Notes: generated by a model from the letters alone, not told the origin. A stretch of 64,000 nucleotides of DNA from an uncultured Mediterraneibacter sp. (GCA_934309345.1 CAKRDD010000018.1:1-64000), one strand, 5' to 3'; positions 53,801 through 62,244 are shown, numbered from the stretch's first letter. Numbers and translations: made by a program.

Positions 53801-54409
53801 ACCGATCTGTTTCTCAAGCTCTGCAAGAATATCATTCACACGGGTAAGATTCTGGCGTTCATCCTCCAGCTTTTTCAAAGAAAGTGACTTTCTTCTCTTA
53901 TATTTTACAATTCCGGCGGCCTCGTCAAAAAGTTCTCTTCTCTCTTCCGGCTTGCCGCTTAAGATCTTATCAATCTGTCCCTGACCAATAATCGAATAGC
54001 CTTCTTTACCGATACCTGTATCATAGAACATCTCATTGATATCTTTCAGTCTGCAGGCTGAACCATTGATCAGATACTCACTCTCTCCGGATCGGTACAA
54101 TTTACGTGTAACAGTAACCTCTTCGTACTCTACCGGAAGTTTATGATCTGAATTATCCAGCGTGATTGCAACCGAAGCATAGCTAAGCGGTTTCCGGTTC
54201 TCTGTTCCTGAGAAAATTACATCCTGCATGGTGCCTCCACGCAGCTGCTTCACTCTCTGCTCTCCAAGAACCCAGCGGACGGCGTCAGCGACATTACTCT
54301 TACCACTTCCATTCGGACCTACAATACCTGTAATTCCGTTATGAAATTCAAATTTGATCTTATTGGCAAAAGATTTGAATCCCTGCACTTCTATACTCTT
54401 TAAATACAT
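50849..54409 (-). CDS. smc: chromosome segregation ATPase SMC
   Basis: 1186 residues. N-terminal Walker A GPNGSGKSNV, long coiled coils either side of a hinge (about 510-660, with GYGNSIRKVM, GRATFLPLTSM and NPGGSMTGGAF), and C-terminal signature MQLSGGEKALTAIALLF and Walker B PFCLLDEIEAALDD. Core of the condensin complex. Starts 10 nt after rnc and ends 41 nt before ftsY; scpA/scpB are not in view. Confidence 0.97.
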   Translation of the reverse strand: MYLKSIEVQGFKSFANKIKFEFHNGITGIVGPNGSGKSNVADAVRWVLGEQRVKQLRGGTMQDVIFSGTENRKPLSYASVAITLDNSDHKLPVEYEEVTVTRKLYRSGESEYLINGSACRLKDINEMFYDTGIGKEGYSIIGQGQIDKILSGKPEERRELFDEAAGIVKYKRRKSLSLKKLEDERQNLTRVNDILAELEKQIGPLERQSETARIYLKMKEELKTYDINMFLLEEERLQERIREVGGKYEIASQEMKESNARYEKMKAEYEAIEEEVDQIDLAIETAKNQMNETNLLKQQLEGQINVLKEQINTARMNDEHYDHRLSTIVSEIDTRQQQKRELEEEKKRISEQLESASGQDTEAQQSLIEIQSKIAEHSAGIEQKKQEIMGLLGNRASTKAKIQHFDTTKEQIQTRKSVLARNILEISTVAEGQNNRLKEYEEELSQIRERIQTYKEKISLNEQELGRLQNELKEKQEKLRIGQTAYHRESSRLESLKNITERYDGYGNSIRKVMSNKDREKGLIGVVADIIKVDKEYEIAIETALGGSIQNIVTDNEDTAKRMIDFLKRNKFGRATFLPLTSMHGGGGIRNPEALKEPGVIGLANTLIHVESRFDGLADQLLGRTIVVDHIDHGIAIARKYRQSLRLVTLEGDLINPGGSMTGGAFKNSSNLLSRRREIEEFEKTVDMLKSDMDMLEKEVTEAKNRRAACYSVIDEVQEHLREESVLENTARMNVAQVQREQLESKQRYEGFLKEQKALHQELDEINENEDSIQMELETSEKLEKELNEQIEVLQMQLEKEREDEAVQMKQSEEVHLSLAGLDQQKTFIVENISRIDEEITRYEKEQEELAENRGDVSEEILQKENEIEGLRKTIEDSKELFTEIGEEIKVQSKKREELNQQHKDFLRQREELAKHVSDLDKECFRLNSQKEGYEEASEKQMNYMWEEYELTYNHAKELRNETLTDLALMKKKIQELKNEIRKLGSVNVNAIEDYKNVSERYTFLKDQHDDLVEAEASLEQIIEELDVAMRKQFTEQFARIATEFNDVFRQLFGGGKGSLELQEDVDILEAGIRIIAQPPGKKLQNMMQLSGGEKALTAIALLFAIQNLKPSPFCLLDEIEAALDDNNVDRYAKYLHKLTKYTQFIVITHRRGTMAAADRLYGITMQEKGVSTLVSVDLLEDDLDK

Positions 54410-54419
54410 AAAGTCCTCT

Positions 54420-55106
54420 TTACTTTTTCTTTCTGAGATTCAGGATTGCCTCATAAGCTGCCTGCTGTTCTGCTGACTTCTTCGAGCTTCCTTTTCCACG
54501 TCCCCAGGCTTTTCCCCCAATTCTTGCTTCCACTTCGAAAATCTTATTATGATCCGGTCCCTGTTCATCGATCAGTTCATAACTTACATTTCCTGTCATA
54601 TTCGCCTGCACGATCTCCTGTAAGATCGTTTTACTATCATAAAAGAGTTTCTTATTCTCTAAATCTGTCAAAATAAAATGATGGATAAACTCTTTTGCAT
54701 TAGTAAAACCACCGTCGAGATAGATAGCCCCGATCAATGCTTCCATCGCATCAGATGTGATAGAATCTCTCTTTCTTCCACCGGTTGCCTCTTCTCCCTT
54801 CCCAAGAAGCAGGTAATCTCCAAGTCCGATATCTCTTGCACACATTGCCAGAGACGGTTCACATACCATACTTGCACGTGTCTTTGTCAATTCTCCCTCA
54901 GATACCTTTGGAAATTCATTGAATAAATACGCGCTTGATACTAATTCCAATACTGCATCTCCGAGAAATTCCAGGCGTTCATTACACTCGTATTTCTTCA
55001 AATGCTTCTCATTCGTATAAGAACTGTGCATCAGTGCACGTTCGATCAGGCTTTTGTCTTTAAACACATATCCGATCTTCTGTTCCAGTTCTTTCACTCT
55101 GTCCAT
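54420..55106 (-). CDS. rnc: ribonuclease III
   Basis: 228 residues. Double-strand RNA endonuclease. Signature ERLEFLGDAVLELV (about 42-55), DAMEALIGAIYLDGG, and a C-terminal dsRNA-binding domain (about 155-225) ending GKGSSKKSAEQQAAYEAIL. Processes rRNA and structured RNAs; large stem RNAs of the kind proposed in this window would be potential substrates. Leads rnc-smc-ftsY-ilvA. Confidence 0.97.
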   Translation of the reverse strand: MDRVKELEQKIGYVFKDKSLIERALMHSSYTNEKHLKKYECNERLEFLGDAVLELVSSAYLFNEFPKVSEGELTKTRASMVCEPSLAMCARDIGLGDYLLLGKGEEATGGRKRDSITSDAMEALIGAIYLDGGFTNAKEFIHHFILTDLENKKLFYDSKTILQEIVQANMTGNVSYELIDEQGPDHNKIFEVEARIGGKAWGRGKGSSKKSAEQQAAYEAILNLRKKK

Positions 55107-55134
55107 TTAAATGGCCTCCTTCGTGTTTATAAAC

Positions 55135-55158
55135 GAAAAAGCCCAAACGGGCTTTTTC
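55135..55158 (-). terminator. terminator between acpP and rnc
   Basis: GAAAAAGCCC-AAAC-GGGCTTTTTC: perfect 10-bp stem with a T-run, 15 nt after the acpP stop. It divides the fatty-acid genes from rnc-smc-ftsY, or partly attenuates read-through. Confidence 0.85.
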
Positions 55159-55172
55159 ATCTCACTATCTGA

Positions 55173-55412
55173 TTATTCATTAGCCTTCTTTTTCTGGATC
55201 TGGTCAACAGCATCCTGCACTGTTGTGATCTTCTCTGCCTCTTCGTTATCAATCTCGATATCAAAATCTTCCTCAATTCCCATAATAATCTGGAAAATGT
55301 CCAGAGAATCTGCTCCAAGATCATCTACAAATGTAGTATCCGGTGTGATTGTCTCCGGTGAAACATTAAGTACGTCCGCAATAATTGCCTGCAGTTTTTC
55401 AAATTCTGTCAT
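55173..55412 (-). CDS. acpP: acyl carrier protein
   Basis: 79 residues, very acidic. Carries growing acyl chains on a 4'-phosphopantetheine attached to the Ser of GADSLDIFQ, with VDDLGADSLD the classic context. Directly follows plsX, which uses acyl-ACP. ATG 55412 follows AGGAGG. Confidence 0.97.
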   Translation of the reverse strand: MTEFEKLQAIIADVLNVSPETITPDTTFVDDLGADSLDIFQIIMGIEEDFDIEIDNEEAEKITTVQDAVDQIQKKKANE

Positions 55413-55430
55413 TGTAAAACTCCTCCTGTC

Positions 55431-56474
55431 TTATTCGACTTCTTTCTCTTCTTTCTTTTCTTCCAGGGTCTCCTGTTGAATTGCTTCTTTTATCTTCTCG
55501 TTGATCTTCTGCTCCTTAAATGTAACACACTGAATGATTGAATTGCATACTTCCTTTGACTTTGAACTTCCATGTGTCTTTACTACAAGTCCGTTCAGGC
55601 CAAGAAGCGGTGCGCCGCCATACTCGCTTGTATCAAAATCTTTCAGTACACCCTTTAAAGCAGGTTTCACAAGCAGTGCCCCTATCTTACTACGCAAAGA
55701 AGAAAGCATACCTTTCTTCACTTTCTTAAGCAGTGCTCCGGCAACTCCCTCATAAAGCTTCAGAATAATGTTACCTGCAAATGCTTCACATACAATAACA
55801 TCTGCTGCTCCGTAAGGAATATCTCGTGCCTCAACACTTCCAATGAAATTAATGTCAGGACATTCTTTTAACAATGGAAATGTCTCTTTCACCAGCGCAT
55901 TCCCTTTCTCTTCTTCAGCACCGATATTCACGATACCAACTGTCGGATTCTTCTTTCCCATAACGCTTTCCATATAAATGGATCCCATCTTTGCAAACTG
56001 TACCAGATGAGATGGGCGCGCATCTACATTAGCTCCACAATCGATCAAAAGTGAAACACCTTTTAATGTAGGGATCAATGGTGCAAGCGGTGGTCTTTCA
56101 ACGCCTTTGATCCTGCCTACAAGAACCTGTCCTCCAACAAGAACGGCTCCTGAACTTCCTGCGGATACAAATGCATCAGCTTCCCCTTTCTTCACCATCT
56201 TCATCGCAACAACGATAGATGAATCCTTCTTGCCACGGATTGCTTTCACCGGAGGTTCTGCCGTCTCAATGACCTCTGTAGCATTCACAATCTCAATCTG
56301 CTCCTCCGGATACGTATAAGCGGAGAGTTCCTTGCGGATCACATCTTCCTTACCTGTCAGCAATACCTTGATATCTTTTCTCTTCTGTACTGCCTCTACC
56401 GCACCTTTTACCATCTCTCCTGGTGCATGGTCTCCTCCCATGGCATCAAGGGCAACCCTTGTAATCTCTGACAT
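55431..56474 (-). CDS. plsX: phosphate acyltransferase PlsX
   Basis: 347 residues. Makes acyl-phosphate from acyl-ACP at the first step of phospholipid synthesis. VALDAMGGDHAPGEMVKGAVEA opening, FVSAGSSGAVLVGG, LIDCGANVDARP, GFAGNI-like AFAGNIILKLYEG and YGGAPLLGLNG. The C-terminus is extended by a Glu/Lys-rich tail (EETLEEKKEEKEVE). The start at 56474 follows AAGGAGG; a 19-residue upstream extension is rejected. It has its own promoter behind a terminator. Confidence 0.95.
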   Translation of the reverse strand: MSEITRVALDAMGGDHAPGEMVKGAVEAVQKRKDIKVLLTGKEDVIRKELSAYTYPEEQIEIVNATEVIETAEPPVKAIRGKKDSSIVVAMKMVKKGEADAFVSAGSSGAVLVGGQVLVGRIKGVERPPLAPLIPTLKGVSLLIDCGANVDARPSHLVQFAKMGSIYMESVMGKKNPTVGIVNIGAEEEKGNALVKETFPLLKECPDINFIGSVEARDIPYGAADVIVCEAFAGNIILKLYEGVAGALLKKVKKGMLSSLRSKIGALLVKPALKGVLKDFDTSEYGGAPLLGLNGLVVKTHGSSKSKEVCNSIIQCVTFKEQKINEKIKEAIQQETLEEKKEEKEVE

Positions 56475-56502
56475 ATCATTTCCTCCTTGCGCTACTGAAA
56501 TT

Positions 56503-56531
56503 ATTCTACTGGATATCAGTATAAAAATCAA
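56503..56531 (-). promoter_or_regulatory. plsX promoter
   Basis: On the minus strand TTGATT (56531-56526), 17 nt, TAGAAT (56508-56503), about 29 nt before the plsX start and immediately downstream of the rpmF terminator. It would let plsX-acpP be expressed independently of yceD-rpmF. Confidence 0.6.
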
Positions 56532-56532
56532 T

Positions 56533-56565
56533 AAAAAAAGGCGTAAAACACAAAGTTTTTACGCC
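56533..56565 (-). terminator. terminator after rpmF
   Basis: GGCGTAAAA (56540-56548) pairs with TTTTACGCC (56557-56565) and a run of seven T follows on the minus strand. It lies 44 nt after the rpmF stop. Confidence 0.85.
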
Positions 56566-56608
56566 CTCAAGTGTTCTGTTCGCAGTACACTCAATATCTT
56601 ATTGATCA

Positions 56609-56788
56609 TTAGTCAACTGAAACGATCTCGCGCTTGTTGTAAGATCCACATGCCTTACATACACGGTGTGGCATCATAAGCTCGCCGCACTTGCTGCATT
56701 TCACCAGATTCGGTGCGCTCATCTTCCAGTTAGCTCTTCTTTTATCTCTTCTTGCTTTTGAAGATTTATTCTTTGGACAGATTGACAT
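56609..56788 (-). CDS. rpmF: 50S ribosomal protein L32
   Basis: 59 residues. MSICPKNKSSKARRDKRRAN, WKMSAPNLVKCSKCGELMMP, HRVCKACGSYNKREIVSVD. Two CxxC pairs form the zinc site of the C+ form. Start ATG 56788 follows TAAGGAGG, which overlaps the end of the yceD gene 3 nt away. The yceD-rpmF-plsX order is a hallmark of many bacteria. Confidence 0.96.
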   Translation of the reverse strand: MSICPKNKSSKARRDKRRANWKMSAPNLVKCSKCGELMMPHRVCKACGSYNKREIVSVD

Positions 56789-56791
56789 AGG

Positions 56792-57319
56792 TTACACCTC
56801 CTTAAAATTCTTAAATAAGTCACGGACAACTGACATTCTCGGATCAAGCCCTGTATCTTCACAGTTACAAGACCCCGTATTTAAATTCTGACCGCATACA
56901 TTGCATAATCCCTTGCAGTCTTCCCTGCAAAGTACTTTCGTCGGCCAGCTCGACAAAATCTCATGAAAGAGCAGTTTGTCCACGTCAAGATGATATCCGT
57001 CAATAAAGTTTGATTCATCCAGCTCCTCTGTCAGTTCTGCGTCGGAGAGGCCTACGTCCACATGCTTCACACAATTCAGTTCAAACTCCCGTTTCACATC
57101 CTCCAGACAACGGTCACATGGAATCATGACACTCAATCTGGTATCAGCTGTGATGAGCAGTTCTTTTCCCCTTATATGCTCTACTTTAACATGAACCGGC
57201 TCCTTGCTGATAATGGGGTAGGTTCCGGATTGTAACCGGATCTCTTCCATCTCCAGCCGCACAGTTTCTTCAACCGCCTTATGCTGGTCTGACAAAACGT
57301 CTGATAGGTTAATCAACAT
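56792..57319 (-). CDS. yceD: DUF177 protein (YceD)
   Basis: 175 residues. Family typical: MLINLSDVLSDQHKAVEE opening, strands with VKVEHIRGKELLITAD, then PCDRCLEDVKREFEL (CxxC), HEILSSWPTKVLCREDCKGLCNVCGQNLNTGSCNCEDTG with further Cys. Thought to aid large-subunit rRNA accumulation in plants and bacteria. Co-transcribed with rpmF. Confidence 0.93.
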   Translation of the reverse strand: MLINLSDVLSDQHKAVEETVRLEMEEIRLQSGTYPIISKEPVHVKVEHIRGKELLITADTRLSVMIPCDRCLEDVKREFELNCVKHVDVGLSDAELTEELDESNFIDGYHLDVDKLLFHEILSSWPTKVLCREDCKGLCNVCGQNLNTGSCNCEDTGLDPRMSVVRDLFKNFKEV

Positions 57320-57348
57320 AATGTATTTCTCCTATTCATACCTAAACT

Positions 57349-57376
57349 ATTATATCATGGAAAAATTGTTTGTCAA
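57349..57376 (-). promoter_or_regulatory. yceD-rpmF promoter
   Basis: On the minus strand TTGACA (57376-57371), 16 nt, TATAAT (57354-57349): both hexamers perfect, about 30 nt before the yceD start. Confidence 0.85.
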
Positions 57377-57456
57377 CAGATATTTATAATTTCTATCAAA
57401 ATTATTAAAAATCGCAAATTGTATTGGATACATTTCACCATCTTCTATGCGCAAAA

Positions 57457-57493
57457 GCAGGACTGAACTGCTCTTCGTGCACTCCAGCCCTGC
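57457..57493 (-). terminator. probable terminator after pta-ackA
   Basis: GCAGGACTG (57457-57465) pairs with CAGCCCTGC (57485-57493) with one G.U pair, 19-nt loop, followed by TTTT on the minus strand. A second inverted repeat, TATACAAT/ATTGTATA (57499-57506 with 57526-57533), lies nearer the stop. Confidence 0.55.
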
Positions 57494-57558
57494 GGTTATA
57501 TACAATTATTTCCTTACAGATTACCATTGTATACATTTTTAAGTTAAGGTTTCTTCAA

Positions 57559-58755
57559 TTATTTTACAAGCGCTAATGTCTCACGGGCAATTGCAAGTTC
57601 TTCGTTTGTAGGAATAACGAATACTTTAACTTTTGATCCTTCTTTTGTAAGCTCTGCTTCTTTTCCTCTGAGTCCTGTATTCACTTCTGAATCAAAGTCT
57701 ACTCCGAGGTATCCGAGGTATTTACATACTTCTTCTCTTACGTAATCATCGTTCTCACCGATACCAGCTGTGAATACGATATCGTCTACACCGTTCATTG
57801 CTGCTGCGTAAGATCCGATATATTTTGCTACTCTGTAGGAGAATACATCCATAGCGATTGTTGCTTTCTTATCTCCTGCGTTCATAGCATCTGTAAGATC
57901 ACGGAAGTCACTGGAAAGTCCGCCTGAGATTCCAAACACACCAGATTTCTTATTCAGGACATTCATAACACCATCGATATCAAGGTTCTCTTTCTTAGCG
58001 ATGAACTCCATGATTGCTGGATCGATATCTCCTGAACGTGTTCCCATTACAAGTCCTTCAAGTGGAGTAAGTCCCATAGAAGTATCTACACATTTTCCAT
58101 TGAGAACTGCACTTACACTGGAACCATTTCCAAGGTGGCATACGATTGTCTTCACTTCATCGTAAGGTCTTCCCATTACTTCTGCTGCTCTCTTAGATAC
58201 AAAGCTGTGGCTTGTTCCGTGGAAACCATAACGTCTTACTTTGTATTTCTCATAATACTCATATGGAAGTCCGTACATATAAGCCTTCTCTGGCATTGTC
58301 TGATGGAAAGCTGTATCAAATACTGCAACCATAGGTGTTCCTGGCATCAGTTTCTCACATGCTGCAACACCGATCAGGTTTGCCGGGTTATGAAGTGGTG
58401 CAAGATCATTACACTCTTCTACTGCTTTCTTTACTTCGTCTGTGATTACTACAGATGAAGCAAACTTCTCTCCACCATGTACGAGACGGTGTCCAACTGC
58501 TCCGATCTCATCAAGGCTCTTAACAACTCCTGTCTTCTCATTTGTCAGAGCATCAATTACAAACTGAATTGCTTCTGTATGAGTTGGCATAGCCAGATCA
58601 GATTTCTCTTTCTCTCCGCCAGCCGGCTGATATGTCAGACGTCCGTCGATTCCAATTCTCTCACAAAGTCCTTTTGCAAGTACATCCTCTGTCTCAGCAT
58701 TGATCAGCTGGAATTTCAGAGATGAGCTTCCGCAGTTGATTACTAATACGTTCAT
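57559..58755 (-). CDS. ackA: acetate kinase
   Basis: 398 residues. Converts acetyl phosphate and ADP to acetate and ATP, the main ATP-yielding fermentation step. Signature VLVINCGSSSLKFQLI, HRLVHGGEKF, DTAFHQTMPEKAYMYGLP, RRYGFHGTSHSFVSKRA, CHLGNGSSVSAV and FTAGIGEN. Follows pta by 116 bp. Confidence 0.98.
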   Translation of the reverse strand: MNVLVINCGSSSLKFQLINAETEDVLAKGLCERIGIDGRLTYQPAGGEKEKSDLAMPTHTEAIQFVIDALTNEKTGVVKSLDEIGAVGHRLVHGGEKFASSVVITDEVKKAVEECNDLAPLHNPANLIGVAACEKLMPGTPMVAVFDTAFHQTMPEKAYMYGLPYEYYEKYKVRRYGFHGTSHSFVSKRAAEVMGRPYDEVKTIVCHLGNGSSVSAVLNGKCVDTSMGLTPLEGLVMGTRSGDIDPAIMEFIAKKENLDIDGVMNVLNKKSGVFGISGGLSSDFRDLTDAMNAGDKKATIAMDVFSYRVAKYIGSYAAAMNGVDDIVFTAGIGENDDYVREEVCKYLGYLGVDFDSEVNTGLRGKEAELTKEGSKVKVFVIPTNEELAIARETLALVK

Positions 58756-58871
58756 TTTCTTTTTTCCTCCTGAAAAAACCTTATTCTTATTATCCGAGGG
58801 CAGCTTACACTACCCTCTTTGTTTCTTTTGATTACCCGTAACTATTTTTAAAGATCTGTAAACAATTACAA

Positions 58872-59867
58872 TTATTCAGCCTGTGCCTGTACAGCTGTGA
58901 TAGCTACAACGCCTACGATATCTTCAGCGCTGCACCCACGGGAAAGGTCGTTAACCGGAGCGGCGATTCCCTGTGTCAGAGGACCGTAAGCTTCTGCTTT
59001 AGCAAGTCTCTGAACAAGTTTGTATCCAATGTTACCAGCATCAAGGTCTGGGAATACAAGTACGTTAGCATGTCCTGCAACCTTGCTTCCCGGTGCTTTG
59101 GACTCTCCAACAGCCGGAACGATTGCAGCATCAAGCTGAAGTTCTCCGTCAAGAGCAAGCTCTGGTGCAAGTTCCTGAGCGATCTTTGTTGCCTCAACAA
59201 CTTTATCTACATCTGCATGCTTAGCACTTCCCTTTGTTGAGTGAGAAAGCATAGCAACAACTGGCTCTTTCTCAACAAGCAGTTTGAAAGAATCTGCAGA
59301 AGAAATAGCGATGTTCGCAAGTTTCTCCGGATCCGGATTCTGCTCAAGTCCTGCATCAGCAAAGATGAATGTTCCGTTTGCTCCCATGTCGCAGTTCGGT
59401 ACTACCATAAGGAAGAATGCGGATACAAGCTTTGTTCCCGGTTTTGTCTTCAGGATCTGAAGGCATGGACGAAGTGTATCTGCTGTAGAGTGGCATGCAC
59501 CTGATACCATTCCGTCTGCATCACCCATCTTAACCATCATTACACCATAGTATAAGTAGTTGCTAAGAAGCAGTTCTTTTGCCTGCTCAGGAGTCATTCC
59601 CTTTTTCTGTCTTAACTCAACAAGTTTTGCAATATATCCTTCTGTTCTTGCATCTGTTGCAGGATCTACGATTGTTGCACCGGAGATGTCGTATGTACCT
59701 TTGTTCTTCTCAATCTCCTCTTTGCTTCCTACAAGCACCAGATCAGCAAGTCCCTCTTTCAGTACTGTCTCTGCTGCTTTATAAGTTCTTTCGTCTTCTG
59801 TCTCTGGAAGAACGATTGTCTTTTTGCAAGCTTTTGCTCTTGCTTTGATTTCATCAATAAATCCCAT
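58872..59867 (-). CDS. pta: phosphate acetyltransferase
   Basis: 331 residues, the short form without the regulatory N-terminal domains. Makes acetyl phosphate from acetyl-CoA. IVLPETEDERTYKAAE, GMVSGACHSTADTLRPCLQI, AFFLMVVPNCDMGANGTFIFADAGL, FSTKGSAKH-like LSHSTKGSAKHADV and KAPGSKVAGHANVLVFPDLDAGNIGYKLVQRL. First gene of pta-ackA with its own promoter. Confidence 0.97.
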   Translation of the reverse strand: MGFIDEIKARAKACKKTIVLPETEDERTYKAAETVLKEGLADLVLVGSKEEIEKNKGTYDISGATIVDPATDARTEGYIAKLVELRQKKGMTPEQAKELLLSNYLYYGVMMVKMGDADGMVSGACHSTADTLRPCLQILKTKPGTKLVSAFFLMVVPNCDMGANGTFIFADAGLEQNPDPEKLANIAISSADSFKLLVEKEPVVAMLSHSTKGSAKHADVDKVVEATKIAQELAPELALDGELQLDAAIVPAVGESKAPGSKVAGHANVLVFPDLDAGNIGYKLVQRLAKAEAYGPLTQGIAAPVNDLSRGCSAEDIVGVVAITAVQAQAE

Positions 59868-59905
59868 GATTTAATGCCACCTTTCTTTTTATCTCACTTG
59901 GCTCT

Positions 59906-59934
59906 ATTATAACGCAATCGTTTTTTGTATACAA
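59906..59934 (-). promoter_or_regulatory. pta-ackA promoter
   Basis: On the minus strand TTGTAT (59934-59929), 17 nt, TATAAT (59911-59906), about 40 nt before pta. Confidence 0.75.
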
Positions 59935-60031
59935 GTCATTTTATGTGCATTTTCAAATACAATCCGCACTTTGTAACAGGATATTTGTAAGATTGTTACA
60001 GTTTTATCAAACATTGTCTTTTTCCAGAAAC

Positions 60032-60081
60032 AATAAGAGCCGGAACAGACACCACTCATGGTAACTATTCTGGCTCTTATT
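60032..60081 (+). repeat. structured repeat family, copy 4 (hairpin only)
   Basis: AATAAGAGCCGGAA (60032-60045) pairs with TTCTGGCTCTTATT (60068-60081); the one non-Watson-Crick pair is G.U on the plus strand. The loop CAGACACCACTCATGGTAACTA matches that of copies 1 and 2. Only the inner hairpin is present, placed 5 bp after the tmcAL stop, where it may serve as terminator. Confidence 0.7.
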
Positions 60082-60086
60082 AAAAT

Positions 60087-61373
60087 CTACACCTTCAAAA
60101 TCCCCTGCTTATATTCATTTTGAAACGCTGTCTTAAACTTATCCGTCACCACTGAGGTATACAGATTTGAAGCAAGCATATCATGCCTGAGCATTTTCTG
60201 ACCAAGTTCCGGAAGATCTTCGATTTCAGACATTTTCGTCAAAACCGGAAGACTGCTTTCCTTTGACATAGCTGCCAGCAGCTTTGCATTGTCTTTTCGA
60301 AAACCAAGCAGACGTGCATACATATGATAGCCATTGTCAATATATTCTTCCACATTTGCTTTCTTCGTTCCAAGCATAATATGAAGCAGCGCACGGTTAA
60401 CTCTGGTCTGTGTGAGTTCTCGCGTTTTCAGTAGATCACAGAACTGTTTATAATTAAAGAAGTTATTTAGCTGATTCGCAATTCTGGATGCGATCTCCGG
60501 GGAGACATCCACATATCGAACCAGACTTTCCGGCTGTTTATTTAACAGTTTATATTTCAAAATCAAAGAAAAATCATTCTGTGAAATCGGATACTGTACT
60601 TTATGATAATCCTTCAAAAGTTCCAGACAACATTTTGGAACCTGGTTTTCCAACTCTGACAGTATTCCCGAAAGCGAAAGCTCATCGTAATTTCCTTCTA
60701 CCGGTTCTGTATTGAAAGATGAACTTGAATAAGCAAGCAGTGAACGAATTGCCGTAGCGGAACTGTAATCACTGTCCAGTTCTTCATCATGATACTGTGC
60801 ACCACGCCTTGCAATCGTATAAGGTTCCATCCTGCTTCCAATTTTTTTGATTGCTTTCAGATATTCAATTCCTAAAATATTATTCGGATTTCTTAAAATC
60901 TCTGCAAACCGAGAATCTTCTGTATAAGAAAGAATCGCTTCCTGTCTGGCGCGCGGGAAAGACATCCCTTGTTTCAGATAATCTTTCAACAGAATCTGAT
61001 AGGCTTCAGGTTCTTCAAGAAGAAGTTCTGCAAGCTGTTCCATACTCGGAAGGTCATCACATTCACTGCCAAAACAGATAGAATCAACAATTCCAAGAGA
61101 CTCTAAAAGAGATACTGCTCCAAGTGCAAAAAGCTCCGCTGATCCCGTCGCATAGCAGACCGGAAGTTCAAAGACAGCTCCAGCGCCACACATCAGCGCC
61201 ATCTCTGCACGTATCCTTTTAGGCATGATTGCAGGTGTTCCCCGCTGCACATAGTCACCACTCATAACGACAACGGCCGCATCTGCACCGGTTACACGCA
61301 AAGATTCTTTAATATGATAAAGATGTCCATTGTGAAATGGATTATATTCTGTAATAAGACCAACGATTTTCAT
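60087..61373 (-). CDS. tmcAL: tRNA(Met) cytidine acetate ligase
   Basis: 428 residues. Uses acetate and ATP to form N4-acetylcytidine at the wobble position of elongator tRNA-Met. Nucleotidyltransferase opening MKIVGLITEYNPFHNGHLYH with HxGH-type motif, VMSGDYVQRGTPAIMPKRIR, GSECDDLPSMEQL, NNILGIEYLKAI and SATAIRSLL, with a helical C-terminus. It consumes acetate, the product of the neighbouring pta-ackA operon. Confidence 0.92.
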   Translation of the reverse strand: MKIVGLITEYNPFHNGHLYHIKESLRVTGADAAVVVMSGDYVQRGTPAIMPKRIRAEMALMCGAGAVFELPVCYATGSAELFALGAVSLLESLGIVDSICFGSECDDLPSMEQLAELLLEEPEAYQILLKDYLKQGMSFPRARQEAILSYTEDSRFAEILRNPNNILGIEYLKAIKKIGSRMEPYTIARRGAQYHDEELDSDYSSATAIRSLLAYSSSSFNTEPVEGNYDELSLSGILSELENQVPKCCLELLKDYHKVQYPISQNDFSLILKYKLLNKQPESLVRYVDVSPEIASRIANQLNNFFNYKQFCDLLKTRELTQTRVNRALLHIMLGTKKANVEEYIDNGYHMYARLLGFRKDNAKLLAAMSKESSLPVLTKMSEIEDLPELGQKMLRHDMLASNLYTSVVTDKFKTAFQNEYKQGILKV

Positions 61374-61386
61374 AACAGTTACCAGA

Positions 61387-62244
61387 TTACAATCTCTTCA
61401 TACAAGTAATCGCCAGTGCCCCCGGACCAATATGGCAGGCCACGCTCAATGACAATTGTCCTTCCATAATCTCATATCCCGGAAACCTTTCTTCGATCTC
61501 CGCTTTCCACTCCTGTGCTTCTTCTTTACTGCATGTATAAGCCATACCAAGAACCATCTGATCCTTAACATCTGCAAAGCGTCCATTCAGATCTTTCTCG
61601 ATCGCATTTAGCATTGTCTTCTTCGCTGTTTTCCAGCCTCTTGCTTTAGAAAATGCATCCAGCTTTTCTCCCTGGATCTGAAGAACAGGCTTTAAGTTAA
61701 GCACCGTTCCGATCGCCGCTGCCGCCGGTGTGATTCTTCCACCTTTTTTCAGGTATTTTAAAGTATCAACCGTAATATAAATGCTTGCCTGAAGTTTTTC
61801 TTTCTCCAGTATTTCTTTAATCTCTGCTGCACTCTTTCCTTCTTCACGCAGATTCATTGCATCCAGAACAGACTGCTCCTGTGTAACTGAAATTCTCTGA
61901 TTATCAACCACTTGAACGCGTCCGTCATATTCAGCCGCAAGAGTAATTGCTGTTGCACATGTGCTGCTCAAGCCACTAGACATCGGAATACATACAAGCT
62001 CATCATATTCTTCCAGAACTTTATCCCAAAGATCCATGACCTCTCCCGGTGACGGCTGGGATGTTGAAATGTCAGAATCTGCTCCGAGCTTTTCATAAAA
62101 TTCACTTTGGGAAAGTGTGATATCCTCCAGATAAAGTTCTCCATCAATAAAAAATGGCATCGGAAGGACAAAAATCCCCAGTTCTTTTCCTCGTTCCTGT
62201 GTTATACCGCTATTACTATCCGTTACAATTGCAACTTTACTCAT
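61387..62244 (-). CDS. DegV family fatty-acid-binding protein
   Basis: 285 residues. AIVTDSNSGITQERGKELGI, VLPMPFFIDGELYLED, ISTSQPSPGEVMDLWDKVL, IPMSSGLSSTCATA and YLKKGGRI are diagnostic. DegV/FakB proteins bind a fatty acid for phosphorylation by FakA, linking to PlsX products; no fakA is nearby, so this copy's role is uncertain. Start ATG 62244 follows GGGAG. 14 nt before tmcAL. Confidence 0.9.
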   Translation of the reverse strand: MSKVAIVTDSNSGITQERGKELGIFVLPMPFFIDGELYLEDITLSQSEFYEKLGADSDISTSQPSPGEVMDLWDKVLEEYDELVCIPMSSGLSSTCATAITLAAEYDGRVQVVDNQRISVTQEQSVLDAMNLREEGKSAAEIKEILEKEKLQASIYITVDTLKYLKKGGRITPAAAAIGTVLNLKPVLQIQGEKLDAFSKARGWKTAKKTMLNAIEKDLNGRFADVKDQMVLGMAYTCSKEEAQEWKAEIEERFPGYEIMEGQLSLSVACHIGPGALAITCMKRL

